The notes below the pieces were generated by a model. It had not been told where the DNA came from. It made no database searches and saw only the letters and a program-made list of their open reading frames with translations. DNA of 6,904 nucleotides from positions 1 through 6,904 of the forward strand of contig CAYSYM010000088.1 of NCBI GenBank assembly GCA_964435115.1. Direction: 5' to 3'. This DNA comes from CAYSYM01 sp964435115. GTDB taxonomy: Bacteria > Chloroflexota > UBA6077 > CF-72. A program made the position numbers and the translations under genes. Position 1 is the first letter of the stretch, and every line of letters starts with the position of its first letter. Shown piece after piece: positions 1-5,413 of this stretch.

Positions 1-32
1 AGGTCCGGGAAGTCGGCCACAGTGAAAGGCAT
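1..32 (-). CDS. N-terminal fragment of an unidentified leftward gene
   Basis: Only the first ten complete codons are in the window, reading MPFTVADFPD on the minus strand before the sequence ends. The start at 32 is chosen because a GGAG sequence sits six bases upstream at good ribosome-binding distance. An in-frame ATG at 44 would add MERS but has no clear Shine-Dalgarno sequence. The N-terminus resembles that of hypothetical proteins with a 'DFxDLxRLLxxHPEW'-type opening that I recall from Chloroflexota, often followed by coiled-coil or nuclease-like regions, but ten residues are far too few to assign a family. It lies downstream of tgt in the same direction, separated by about 210 bases, so it probably has its own promoter. 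Confidence 0.45.
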   Translation of the reverse strand, partial: MPFTVADFPD

Positions 33-44
33 GGAGCGCTCCAT
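31..44. repeat. 14-bp perfect palindrome at the left gene start
   Basis: ATGGAGCGCTCCAT reads the same on both strands. It contains both candidate ATG codons of the leftward gene and the GGAG ribosome-binding sequence of the downstream one. In RNA it could fold back on itself and hide the initiation region, or in DNA serve as a symmetric protein site. Either role is inference. Confidence 0.6.
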
Positions 45-47
45 TCT

Positions 48-64
48 ACCGCCCGTCGGGCGGT
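48..64. repeat. 17-bp palindrome with central T
   Basis: ACCGCCCGTCGGGCGGT has two perfectly complementary 8-base arms around one central base. It lies three bases from the 14-bp palindrome, just upstream of the leftward gene start. As RNA it would make a very GC-rich hairpin. No run of T follows on either strand, so it does not look like a standard intrinsic terminator; operator or translational-control hairpin are alternatives. Confidence 0.6.
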
Positions 65-244
65 GGAGGAGCGGCCCAGCGACCGGGCAGAACGACGAGG
101 GAGCCGGGCGTGATCCACCACCTGCTCCAGAAGGCGAGCGGCTGTCCCAGATCCCCGCGAGCTGGCACGTCCGCTACCTTCGCCTGCCTGATGCTCCAGC
201 CGCGCGCCCTCGCCCTCCGGCCCCCGCAAGCGCGTGAAGGCCTG
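65..244. other. Intergenic stretch without recognisable content
   Basis: This stretch lies between the tgt stop codon and the palindromes. Open frames here are GC-driven continuations of antisense frames with no recognisable protein. No tRNA, T-tailed hairpin or consensus promoter could be identified, although the promoter for the leftward gene should lie here. Confidence 0.5.
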
Positions 245-1474
245 CTAGCCCGAGCGCGGAGCGTCGAGGTAGCGCGCCAGGAACGCCTCGCGGAACTCGT
301 CGAACGCTCCGGCCACGATCGAGGCGCGCGTGTCGCGCACGAGCTGGAGGACGAAGGTGAGGTTGTGCAGGCTGGCCAGGGTGTACGCGAGCAGCTCGCC
401 GGCAACGAAGAGGTGGCGCAAGTAGCCACGCGAGAACCCGGCCCGGCACGTGTAGCAGCCGCACCCCTGCTCGATGGGCGCCTCGTCCTCGCCCAGCTCC
501 GCGCGCGTCAGGTCCAGCTTACCGGTGTGCGTGTACGCCACCCCGTGGCGTGCCAGCCGCGTGGGCGTGACACAGTCGAACTGATCCACCCCGCGCTCCA
601 CGCAGCCGAGCACGTCCTCCGGCTCGCCAATCCCCAGCATGTGGCGCGGCCACCTCTCCGGCAGGAGCGGCACCGAGCGCTCCAGGACGACGTACATCTC
701 CGCCTTGGTCTTGCCAAGCGACCCGCCGATGGCCGCACCGTCGAAGGGGAGACTGCCAATGAAGCGGGCGCTTGCTTCCCGTAGCTCGGCATAGGCGCCG
801 CCCTGCACGATGCCGTACAGCGCCTGGTCGGACCGCGTGCGGGCGTCCAGGCAGCGCCGCGCCCAGGCGTGCGTCCGGTCCAGGGACTGTGCCGTGTAGC
901 GCTCGTCGTGGAAGGGCGACGTCGGCTCGTCGAAGGCCAGCAGTACGTCGGCGCCAAGCGCTTCCTGGATCGCGATGGACAGCTCCGGCGTGAGGCGGTG
1001 GCGGCTGCCGTCCACGTGTGAGGCGAAGGAGACGCCGCCGTCGTCCACGTGCATCAGCCGCGCCGGCTGCCCCTTCCGGCGCCGCCGCTGCCCCTCCGGC
1101 CGCGCGGGTGACTCGTCAGGGAACATCCCCACCTGCTTACCCACGCCGTGCTCCAGCCCGAACCCCAGGCTGAACACCTGGAACCCGCCGCTATCGGTCA
1201 CGATTGGCCCGTTCCAGGCCATGAACCGGTGCAGCCCGCCCAGCGCCCGCACCGTCTCGTGGCCCGGCTGCAGGTACAGGTGGTACGTGTTGGCCAGGAG
1301 CACCCGGGCGCCGAGCTCCTCGAGCTCACGCGGCGTGACGCCCTTGACCGCCCCCGCCGTTCCGACCACACAGAAGAATGGGGTCTCCACCGCGCCGTGC
1401 GGCGTGCGCAGCATGCCCGCTCGCGCACGGCCGCCTGGCGCCTGGTGGGTGATCTCGAAAGCGACCGGCGCCAT
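245..1474 (-). CDS. tgt: tRNA-guanine(34) transglycosylase, queuine/preQ1 type
   Basis: This enzyme swaps guanine at tRNA wobble position 34 (His, Asp, Asn, Tyr) for a 7-deazaguanine base. The 409-residue product shows the whole family core: DSGGFQVFSL with general acid/base D94, base-recognition FDE around D182, GIVQGG with Q224, nucleophile D300 in FDCVTPTR, and a zinc site C338, C340, C343, H370. The ATG at 1474 overlaps the qng1 stop as TGATG; no Shine-Dalgarno sequence precedes it, so translation is probably coupled. An upstream frame extension lies inside qng1 and is not homologous. Two oddities: about 34 extra residues after FSL (near 104-140, arginine-rich), and a substrate loop G250-G251-S252-L253-G254 one residue shorter than usual, with proline 184 where Zymomonas Tgt has cysteine 158. 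Adjacency to qng1 suggests it may accept queuine rather than preQ1; that is inference. Confidence 0.97.
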   Translation of the reverse strand: MAPVAFEITHQAPGGRARAGMLRTPHGAVETPFFCVVGTAGAVKGVTPRELEELGARVLLANTYHLYLQPGHETVRALGGLHRFMAWNGPIVTDSGGFQVFSLGFGLEHGVGKQVGMFPDESPARPEGQRRRRKGQPARLMHVDDGGVSFASHVDGSRHRLTPELSIAIQEALGADVLLAFDEPTSPFHDERYTAQSLDRTHAWARRCLDARTRSDQALYGIVQGGAYAELREASARFIGSLPFDGAAIGGSLGKTKAEMYVVLERSVPLLPERWPRHMLGIGEPEDVLGCVERGVDQFDCVTPTRLARHGVAYTHTGKLDLTRAELGEDEAPIEQGCGCYTCRAGFSRGYLRHLFVAGELLAYTLASLHNLTFVLQLVRDTRASIVAGAFDEFREAFLARYLDAPRSG

Positions 1475-2448
1475 CAGTAGAACACCGAGCGGGTGCGGTG
1501 GTAGGGGAGCGGCCAGTCGCGTCCCTGGCCGAACGCCCACAGCGCCCAATCGACCTCGAAGGCGCGCATCGGCACGCCCCGCGCCTCGACCGCGCTCCGG
1601 ACCCGCTCGACCGCCTGCACGCTCGCCGCGCGGATCTCGACCTCGCGGCGGTCGCCGTACCCCAGCAGCTCGTGGGCGGCCAGCGTCGCCCGGAGCGCAT
1701 CCGAGTACGCCAGCACGCCCAGCCCGCTCAGCACCTGGGGCACCTTGTAGTCGGCAAACATTGTCAGCGCTTCGAGCTCGTCAAACCGGCCAGGCCCGGC
1801 GCCCTCGAACGCTCCCCACAGGTCCGACACCAGGATCTGGGCGCGCTTGAAGAAGGGGACCTCTCGGCCCTGGTAGCTGGCCACGTCGTGGAACGACGGG
1901 AATCGCTCCACGACCAGCAGGATCAGCCGGGCAGCCGAGCTGTCGGCTTCGGCGAGGCAGTGCAGGAAGGAGCCACCGCACCGACGCAGGAGACCCTCGC
2001 CGACCTCGCGGATCGCCGCCTGCCTGGCACGCAGCAGCGGGATCGGCGTTCGTCCCACGCCTTCCAGGAGTGCGGCCGCGTCCGCCCGAGTGGCCAGGTA
2101 CTCCGGGTCGTACAGCGGCACGCCGGCGTCGAGCGCCCGCCTCAGCGCCGCCGCCAGCGCCCAGTACCCGTCGTAGATGACTCCGCCCCACGCCACCCGC
2201 CACCGTGGCTCGCCCCAGAACGAGAAGTTGAGCGCGTCCAGCAGCAGGACGTACGTGGCCGTCCGCTCCTGCTGGTCGTCGTCCCACCAGTGCGGCGCCA
2301 CTCTCCACGCCGGCCGCGCCAGTGAGCCCCCGGCCAGCGCCTCGGCCAGCCGCTCCACGGCAGCCTGGTCGATGCGCACGTCCTGCGCCTGCTCCACGAC
2401 CCACGCCGTGGCGGCGCGTATTCCCAGTGGGTCGGCGAGCCGAGTCAG
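1474..2448 (-). CDS. qng1: Queuosine-5'-phosphate N-glycosidase (DUF2419, queuine salvage)
   Basis: Qng1 (human C9orf64/QNG1) hydrolyses queuosine 5'-monophosphate to free queuine and ribose 5-phosphate. From the proposed start the protein has 324 residues, close to the family's usual size. Family hallmarks are plain: LNFSFW (73-78), GGSFL, the KRAQILVSDLW stretch, TMFADYKVPQVL (about 229-240), YGDRREVEIR, and the C-terminal HRTRSVFY. Similarity to the human protein runs along nearly the full length. The frame is open upstream to 2727, but that part is anti-sigma coding DNA read out of frame. No ATG, GTG or TTG exists near the conserved N-terminus (ADPLGIRAATAWVVEQ). The CTG at 2448 overlaps the anti-sigma stop as CTGA and places the N-terminus as expected. 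A GTG at 2532 is the nearest conventional alternative. The stop overlaps the tgt start by one base. Function is secure; the start is not. Confidence 0.95.
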   Translation of the reverse strand: MTRLADPLGIRAATAWVVEQAQDVRIDQAAVERLAEALAGGSLARPAWRVAPHWWDDDQQERTATYVLLLDALNFSFWGEPRWRVAWGGVIYDGYWALAAALRRALDAGVPLYDPEYLATRADAAALLEGVGRTPIPLLRARQAAIREVGEGLLRRCGGSFLHCLAEADSSAARLILLVVERFPSFHDVASYQGREVPFFKRAQILVSDLWGAFEGAGPGRFDELEALTMFADYKVPQVLSGLGVLAYSDALRATLAAHELLGYGDRREVEIRAASVQAVERVRSAVEARGVPMRAFEVDWALWAFGQGRDWPLPYHRTRSVFY

Positions 2449-3014
2449 GGGAGCTCGCGCGGCGGCGCGAACAGGGACCGCAGCGGGCCGGCCTCCGACA
2501 CCATCCAGCCCACCAGTCCTACCGCCAACCACAGCAGGAGGCCTTGGAGGTCCTCTGAGAGCGTGCCGACGTAGTGCAGCGCCGGGGACGCCAGGACCAC
2601 CTGCAGTGCGTAGAGGACGTCGCCGACGGCTGCTGGGAGCGCATTGAGCCACCCGATGGCCTGCCAGCCGGCCAGCGCGACGAGGGCCGCCGTTGCGAGC
2701 TGGGCGACCGCCACGTTCGGCCGCCACGGGCCGACTGACGACCGGCGGGGGAGTGCGGAAGGGCTGGCAGCCCGGGGAGCCTCCGCCGTTCGGCCTGTCG
2801 CACGAGCGGAGGCGCGCGCCAGCGCCAGCAGCCGGGCCTGCAACCCAGCGGGTGGCGCCGCGAGGAGGGCGGGGCGGACGAGCGCGTCAAGCTGCCTCGC
2901 GCGCTCGGAGACGCGCGCGCACCGCTCGCACGCGTCGAGGTGGCTGGCGACCTCAGGCTGGCTGGCGGCGTCCGACCCCGCCAGGAGCTCCGCCCTTACC
3001 GTGACACAGTCCAT
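2445..3014 (-). CDS. Zinc-finger membrane anti-sigma factor
   Basis: The 189-residue protein has the zinc-binding anti-sigma layout: an N-terminal C3 followed by H25-x3-C29-x2-C32 (HLDACERC), a variable basic linker, then hydrophobic segments at about 101-123 and 155-174, with a weaker one near 130-148. Members of this family hold an ECF sigma factor inactive, often at the membrane, until a signal (redox, zinc loss or proteolysis) releases it. Many have one transmembrane helix; two or three here is somewhat unusual. The ATG at 3014 has AGGGGAG five bases upstream and lies inside the 3' end of the sigma gene, an overlap of 19 bases. Its cognate partner is therefore almost certainly that sigma factor. 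The 3' end appears to overlap the qng1 start as CTGA. The signal sensed cannot be read from the sequence. Confidence 0.9.
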   Translation of the reverse strand: MDCVTVRAELLAGSDAASQPEVASHLDACERCARVSERARQLDALVRPALLAAPPAGLQARLLALARASARATGRTAEAPRAASPSALPRRSSVGPWRPNVAVAQLATAALVALAGWQAIGWLNALPAAVGDVLYALQVVLASPALHYVGTLSEDLQGLLLWLAVGLVGWMVSEAGPLRSLFAPPRELP

Positions 3015-3598
3015 GGCAGCTCCCCTATCGTAACGCCCCCCTGCAACAGCCGCGCCAGACGCTCCTTCCCACGCCGGATGTGGCTCTTGACGGTGTTAAG
3101 CGGCAGGCCCATCACCTCCGCCACCTCCTCGTACCGCAGCTCGTCGAAGTAGTGGAGGGTCAGGGCCAGGCGCTGCGCGGTTGGCAGCTCCTGGACAGCC
3201 CGGCGCACGTCGGCGGCCGTCTCGCGCCGCGCCGAGCTGTCTTCAGGGCCGCTCCACCGGTCCGGGTCCGCCAGCCGGTCACCCAGCGGCTGCCCGTCCT
3301 CCCCACACTGGTCCAGCGAGGCCACCGGCCGGCCCTTGCGCCGCAGCCCGTCCAGGCACATGTTCGCGGCCAGGCGGTACAGCCACGTCGTGAACTTCGT
3401 CTCCCCGCGGTAGCTCGGCAGCGCGCGCAGCAGCCGCACGAACGCCTCCTGCGTCATGTCGGCCGCGTCCTGTGGGTGGCGCATGATGCTGAGCGCGATG
3501 CTGTACACGTAGGTCTGCTGGCCCTGGACCAGCTGCACCAGTGCATCCTCCTCGCCCGCCTGTGCCCGCCGAACCAGCTCCGCGCTCGGTTCAGCCAT
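2996..3598 (-). CDS. ECF-type RNA polymerase sigma factor (sigma-70 family)
   Basis: The 200-residue protein has only the two sigma domains typical of the extracytoplasmic-function group. Domain 2 (about 26-90) includes the DMTQEAFVRLLRAL core-binding segment and the TKFTTWLYRLAANMCLD region that contacts the -10 element. Domain 4 (about 126-186) carries a helix-turn-helix, RYEEVAEVMGLPLNTVKSHIRRGKERL, for the -35 element. A 35-residue acidic/polar linker (about 91-125) joins them. The ATG at 3598 is the first in frame with the conserved N-terminus; GGAG lies about 11 bases upstream, a rather long spacing. It is first in the operon sigma, anti-sigma, qng1, tgt. A GCAACAAC-N14-CGTC motif lies just upstream and could be its own target promoter. 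The exact ECF subgroup was not determined. Confidence 0.95.
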   Translation of the reverse strand: MAEPSAELVRRAQAGEEDALVQLVQGQQTYVYSIALSIMRHPQDAADMTQEAFVRLLRALPSYRGETKFTTWLYRLAANMCLDGLRRKGRPVASLDQCGEDGQPLGDRLADPDRWSGPEDSSARRETAADVRRAVQELPTAQRLALTLHYFDELRYEEVAEVMGLPLNTVKSHIRRGKERLARLLQGGVTIGELPWTVSR

Positions 3599-3620
3599 CT
3601 AGGGTGCTGCTCCAGTCACT

Positions 3621-3647
3621 GGACGCGTCCAGGCGGCCCGTTGTTGC
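3621..3647 (-). promoter_or_regulatory. Candidate ECF promoter for the sigma operon
   Basis: Read on the minus strand, GCAACAAC starts at 3647 and CGTCC starts at 3625, leaving 17 bases between GCAAC and CGTC. This fits the usual ECF layout of an AAC-containing -35 element and a CGTC -10 element at 16-17 base spacing. Transcription would begin near 3615, giving a leader of roughly 15-20 bases before the sigma ATG. The same motif at identical spacing occurs on the other strand at 3896-3922. Confidence 0.4.
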
Positions 3648-3723
3648 AACCACGAAAGGTTCGCGCCTCCCGTATACACGCGCCGGTCCGCCTCCCCATT
3701 CTGACACGTGCCGGCAGGGGCCC

Positions 3724-3886
3724 AGTATCGGGTATCGGGTATTGGGGGTTGGTTTCGGAAGGTGGGACCGCGGATCTGAGCCGGCAGTTGTGGGCTGGCA
3801 GGTGTGAGGCGGCAGATGGGGGCCCGGAGCCTGCTCGCCAACCCCCTACGACCCAATCCCCAATCCCCATGACCCACGACCCATGG
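3724..3886. repeat. Degenerate G-rich inverted repeat, possible quadruplex or hairpin
   Basis: The left arm, 3726-3752, has TATCGGG twice followed by TATTGGGGGTTGG. The right arm, 3838-3886, carries the same kind of G-run repeat on the minus strand, with units such as ATTGGGG, GTGGGTC and ATGGGTC. The innermost nine bases pair perfectly: GGGGGTTGG at 3744-3752 with CCAACCCCC at 3838-3846, around an 85-base centre. Outward matching is only approximate. Each arm alone has enough G-runs for a possible quadruplex on its strand. It might be a remnant of a small dispersed element; copies elsewhere in the genome would show this. Confidence 0.45.
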
Positions 3887-3895
3887 CCCGGCCCC

Positions 3896-3922
3896 GCAAC
3901 AACATCGCGCTCCCAGGCGTCT
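3896..3922 (+). promoter_or_regulatory. Candidate ECF promoter for the pspC/liaF-like operon
   Basis: GCAACAAC at 3896-3903 is followed by CGTCT at 3918-3922, with 17 bases between GCAAC and CGTC. Spacing and both conserved parts equal those of the motif facing the sigma operon. Transcription would start near 3929, giving a leader of about 65 bases that includes the strong ribosome-binding site at 3981. The -35 part differs from the commonest GGAAC form at one base, so this is a hypothesis from pattern and placement. Confidence 0.4.
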
Positions 3923-3980
3923 CATCCGCGCAACGCTTCGGGACGCGAGCGCTCGGCCGGGGGAGCTCCGGCCGAACGTC

Positions 3981-3987
3981 AAGGAGG
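3981..3987 (+). promoter_or_regulatory. Strong Shine-Dalgarno site fixing a GTG start
   Basis: AAGGAGG ends eight bases before GTG at 3996. It is the strongest ribosome-binding site in the window and decides the unusual start codon of the PspC-domain gene. Confidence 0.85.
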
Positions 3988-3995
3988 AGATCGGC

Positions 3996-4433
3996 GTGGA
4001 AGAACGGACAGCCCCCCCTGCGAACGGGAGGCGACGCCTGACGCGCAGCGCTCGGGATCGGATGTGGGCGGGTGTGGCCGGGGGCCTGGCCGAGTACTTC
4101 GACGTCGACCCGGCGCTGATGCGCCTTCTCTGGGTCGCGGCCGCCATCGTCACCGGCGGACTCGCAGTCCTCGTGTACCTCGCCCTGTGGATCGTGATGC
4201 CGCGCGAGGGCCAGGTGGAGAACGGGGCGGGAGGCCCCCACGCGCTGGCGGACGGGGAGTCCGAGCGGGGAGAGGCGCGGCGCGCGGCCGGGATCGTCCT
4301 CGTCGTGCTCGGCCTGCTCATCTTCGCGCAGCAGGCCGGCCTGTTCCGCGTGAACTGGAGCCTGCTGTGGCCGCTGCTCCTGGTCGCGATCGGCGTCGCC
4401 CTGCTGCTGCGACGGGTGGGCTGGAGAACGTGA
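3996..4433 (+). CDS. PspC-domain membrane protein with LiaF-like C-terminal helices
   Basis: The 145-residue protein begins with a PspC domain (about 13-70): RLTRSARDRMWAGVAGGLAEYFDVDPALMRLLWV, followed by a long hydrophobic helix ending in ALWIVMP. PspC proteins are small inner-membrane sensors or partners in phage-shock-type envelope-stress responses. After a hydrophilic linker (71-95), two more hydrophobic segments (97-113 and 122-139, with a WSLLWPLLLVAIG core) resemble the LiaI/LiaF transmembrane unit found in many PspC-like proteins. The GTG start is fixed by the strong site at 3981. The stop overlaps the next gene's ATG by one base (TGATG), so the two are co-translated. It is divergent from the ECF sigma operon, and a matching promoter motif upstream suggests shared control. 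The exact stress or partner cannot be told from sequence. Confidence 0.88.
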   Translation: MEERTAPPANGRRRLTRSARDRMWAGVAGGLAEYFDVDPALMRLLWVAAAIVTGGLAVLVYLALWIVMPREGQVENGAGGPHALADGESERGEARRAAGIVLVVLGLLIFAQQAGLFRVNWSLLWPLLLVAIGVALLLRRVGWRT

Positions 4434-5413
4434 TGGACACGACGCCTGACACACTGCCCCGTCCGTCTGCTAACCGTCCGTGGTCGCCGGCGCCGCGGCG
4501 TGGCGGCGTGGTCGGCCCGCTCATCCTGATCGTCGTAGGCGGGGTGCTGCTCCTGCAGAACCTCGGCTACCTGCCATGGTCGTTGTGGCGCGACATCTGG
4601 CGCCTCTGGCCGCTCGTGCTGGTGCTCGTCGGCCTCGAGCTGCTCCTGGGCAACCGGATCCGGGGCACGACGCTCGCGCTGGTGATCGCGCTCCTCGCGA
4701 TCCTCGGCGTCGTCGCCCTGGGCGCGGCCGAATGGTCCTCGGTGGTCCGCTCGGGCACGCTGCAGCCGCGGACGTTCAGCCAGTCGCTCCAGGGGGCCAA
4801 CCAGGTCGCCGTAGCCATTCGGTTCGGCGCCGGCGAGCTGACGCTAGGCCCGCTGGCGAATCGGGCCGGCGACCAGCTCGCCACCATGAGCTACCAGGGG
4901 CCGGCCGGGACGGGCCTCGAGGCGCGCTACGCCGTCACGAGTGGGGTTGGACGGTTGGAATACCTGACCAGCGGCCGCGGAGCCTGGTGGGGCTGGTGGC
5001 CCTGGGTTGCCGGCACCGGCACACCGCGTATGGACGTGCTGCTGGCCCCCGATGTGCCGCTCACGCTCGACGTGCAGACAGGCGCCGCCACCGCCGACCT
5101 GGACCTGAGCCGGCTCCGGGTCACGAACCTGGAGCTCTCGACCGGCGCCACGACGACCCGGGTCCGCCTGCCGGAAGCCGCCGGGACCACGCTGGCGCAC
5201 GCGTCGACCGGCGCCACCACGCTGACCATCGAGGTGCCGGCCGGGGTGGCGGCGCAGATCCGCCACCAGGGCGGGCTCAGCACGCTGAACGTGGACCAGG
5301 CCAGGTTCCCTGCGACCGGCCCACAGCTCTACCGTTCGTCCGACTATGACACGGCGCAGAACCGCGTCGACCTCACTCTCGAGACCGGCGTCTCAACCGT
5401 CACGATCAGGTAG
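4433..5413 (+). CDS. LiaF/toastrack-like membrane protein
   Basis: The 326-residue protein has three hydrophobic segments at about 26-42, 58-73 and 79-97; the first two form the WxxxWPLxLxxxG-type repeat of the LiaI/LiaF-like (DUF5668) membrane unit. The rest (about 107-326) is a beta-rich domain with repeating strands such as LDVQTGAATADLDLS, LELSTGATTTRVRLP, ASTGATTLTIEVP and LETGVSTVTIR, the look of LiaF C-terminal or DUF4097 'toastrack' domains. A tryptophan-rich loop (185-191) interrupts it. LiaF-type proteins modulate cell-envelope stress signalling. The ATG at 4433 has GGAG six bases upstream; GTG at 4430 is an in-frame alternative. It is coupled to the PspC gene. The frame is open far upstream to 3080 but that part is shadow. 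Its 3' end overlaps the convergent gene by 21 bases. No histidine kinase or response regulator is visible nearby. Confidence 0.82.
   Translation: MDTTPDTLPRPSANRPWSPAPRRGGVVGPLILIVVGGVLLLQNLGYLPWSLWRDIWRLWPLVLVLVGLELLLGNRIRGTTLALVIALLAILGVVALGAAEWSSVVRSGTLQPRTFSQSLQGANQVAVAIRFGAGELTLGPLANRAGDQLATMSYQGPAGTGLEARYAVTSGVGRLEYLTSGRGAWWGWWPWVAGTGTPRMDVLLAPDVPLTLDVQTGAATADLDLSRLRVTNLELSTGATTTRVRLPEAAGTTLAHASTGATTLTIEVPAGVAAQIRHQGGLSTLNVDQARFPATGPQLYRSSDYDTAQNRVDLTLETGVSTVTIR

Larger units (their letters stand above)
3599..3995. other. Divergent non-coding control region between two operons
   Basis: About 400 bases separate the leftward sigma operon from the rightward pspC-like operon. Open frames crossing it have no recognisable protein content and unfavourable composition. 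It holds one candidate ECF promoter for each direction, near its two ends, and between them a degenerate G-rich inverted repeat. A GTATAC palindrome near 3672-3677 has no obvious role. Confidence 0.7.

Noticed and set aside
48..64. Intrinsic terminator for the tgt operon
   Set aside because: The hairpin is strong but no T-run follows on the minus strand; instead an ATG follows after three bases, and it is 180 bases from the tgt stop.
1475..1549. Extension of the tgt frame to an upstream start codon at 1549
   Set aside because: It lies inside the conserved C-terminus of qng1. The ATG at 1474 fits the Tgt family length and overlaps the qng1 stop.
975..2325. Long plus-strand open frames antisense to tgt and qng1
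   Set aside because: Typical GC-rich shadow frames: Arg/Pro-rich translations, no domains, and the opposite strand carries clearly conserved proteins.
2449..2727. N-terminal extension of the qng1 frame to an upstream start codon at 2727
   Set aside because: It overlaps the anti-sigma gene and is low-complexity, rich in Arg, Gly and Pro, with no resemblance to Qng1 N-termini.
3080..4432. A very long plus-strand open frame upstream of and in frame with the LiaF-like protein
   Set aside because: It runs antisense through the sigma gene, across the control region and out of frame through the PspC gene. It has no recognisable domain and depends on GC bias; a ribosome-binding site and TGATG overlap place the real start at 4433.
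4480..5349. A 289-codon plus-strand frame within the LiaF-like gene
   Set aside because: Out-of-frame reading of the beta-rich domain; composition is Arg/Gly/Pro-biased and shows no motif.
5381..5394. Hairpin GAGACCGGCGTCTC as a bidirectional terminator
   Set aside because: Only a five-base stem, inside coding sequence, with no T-run on either side.
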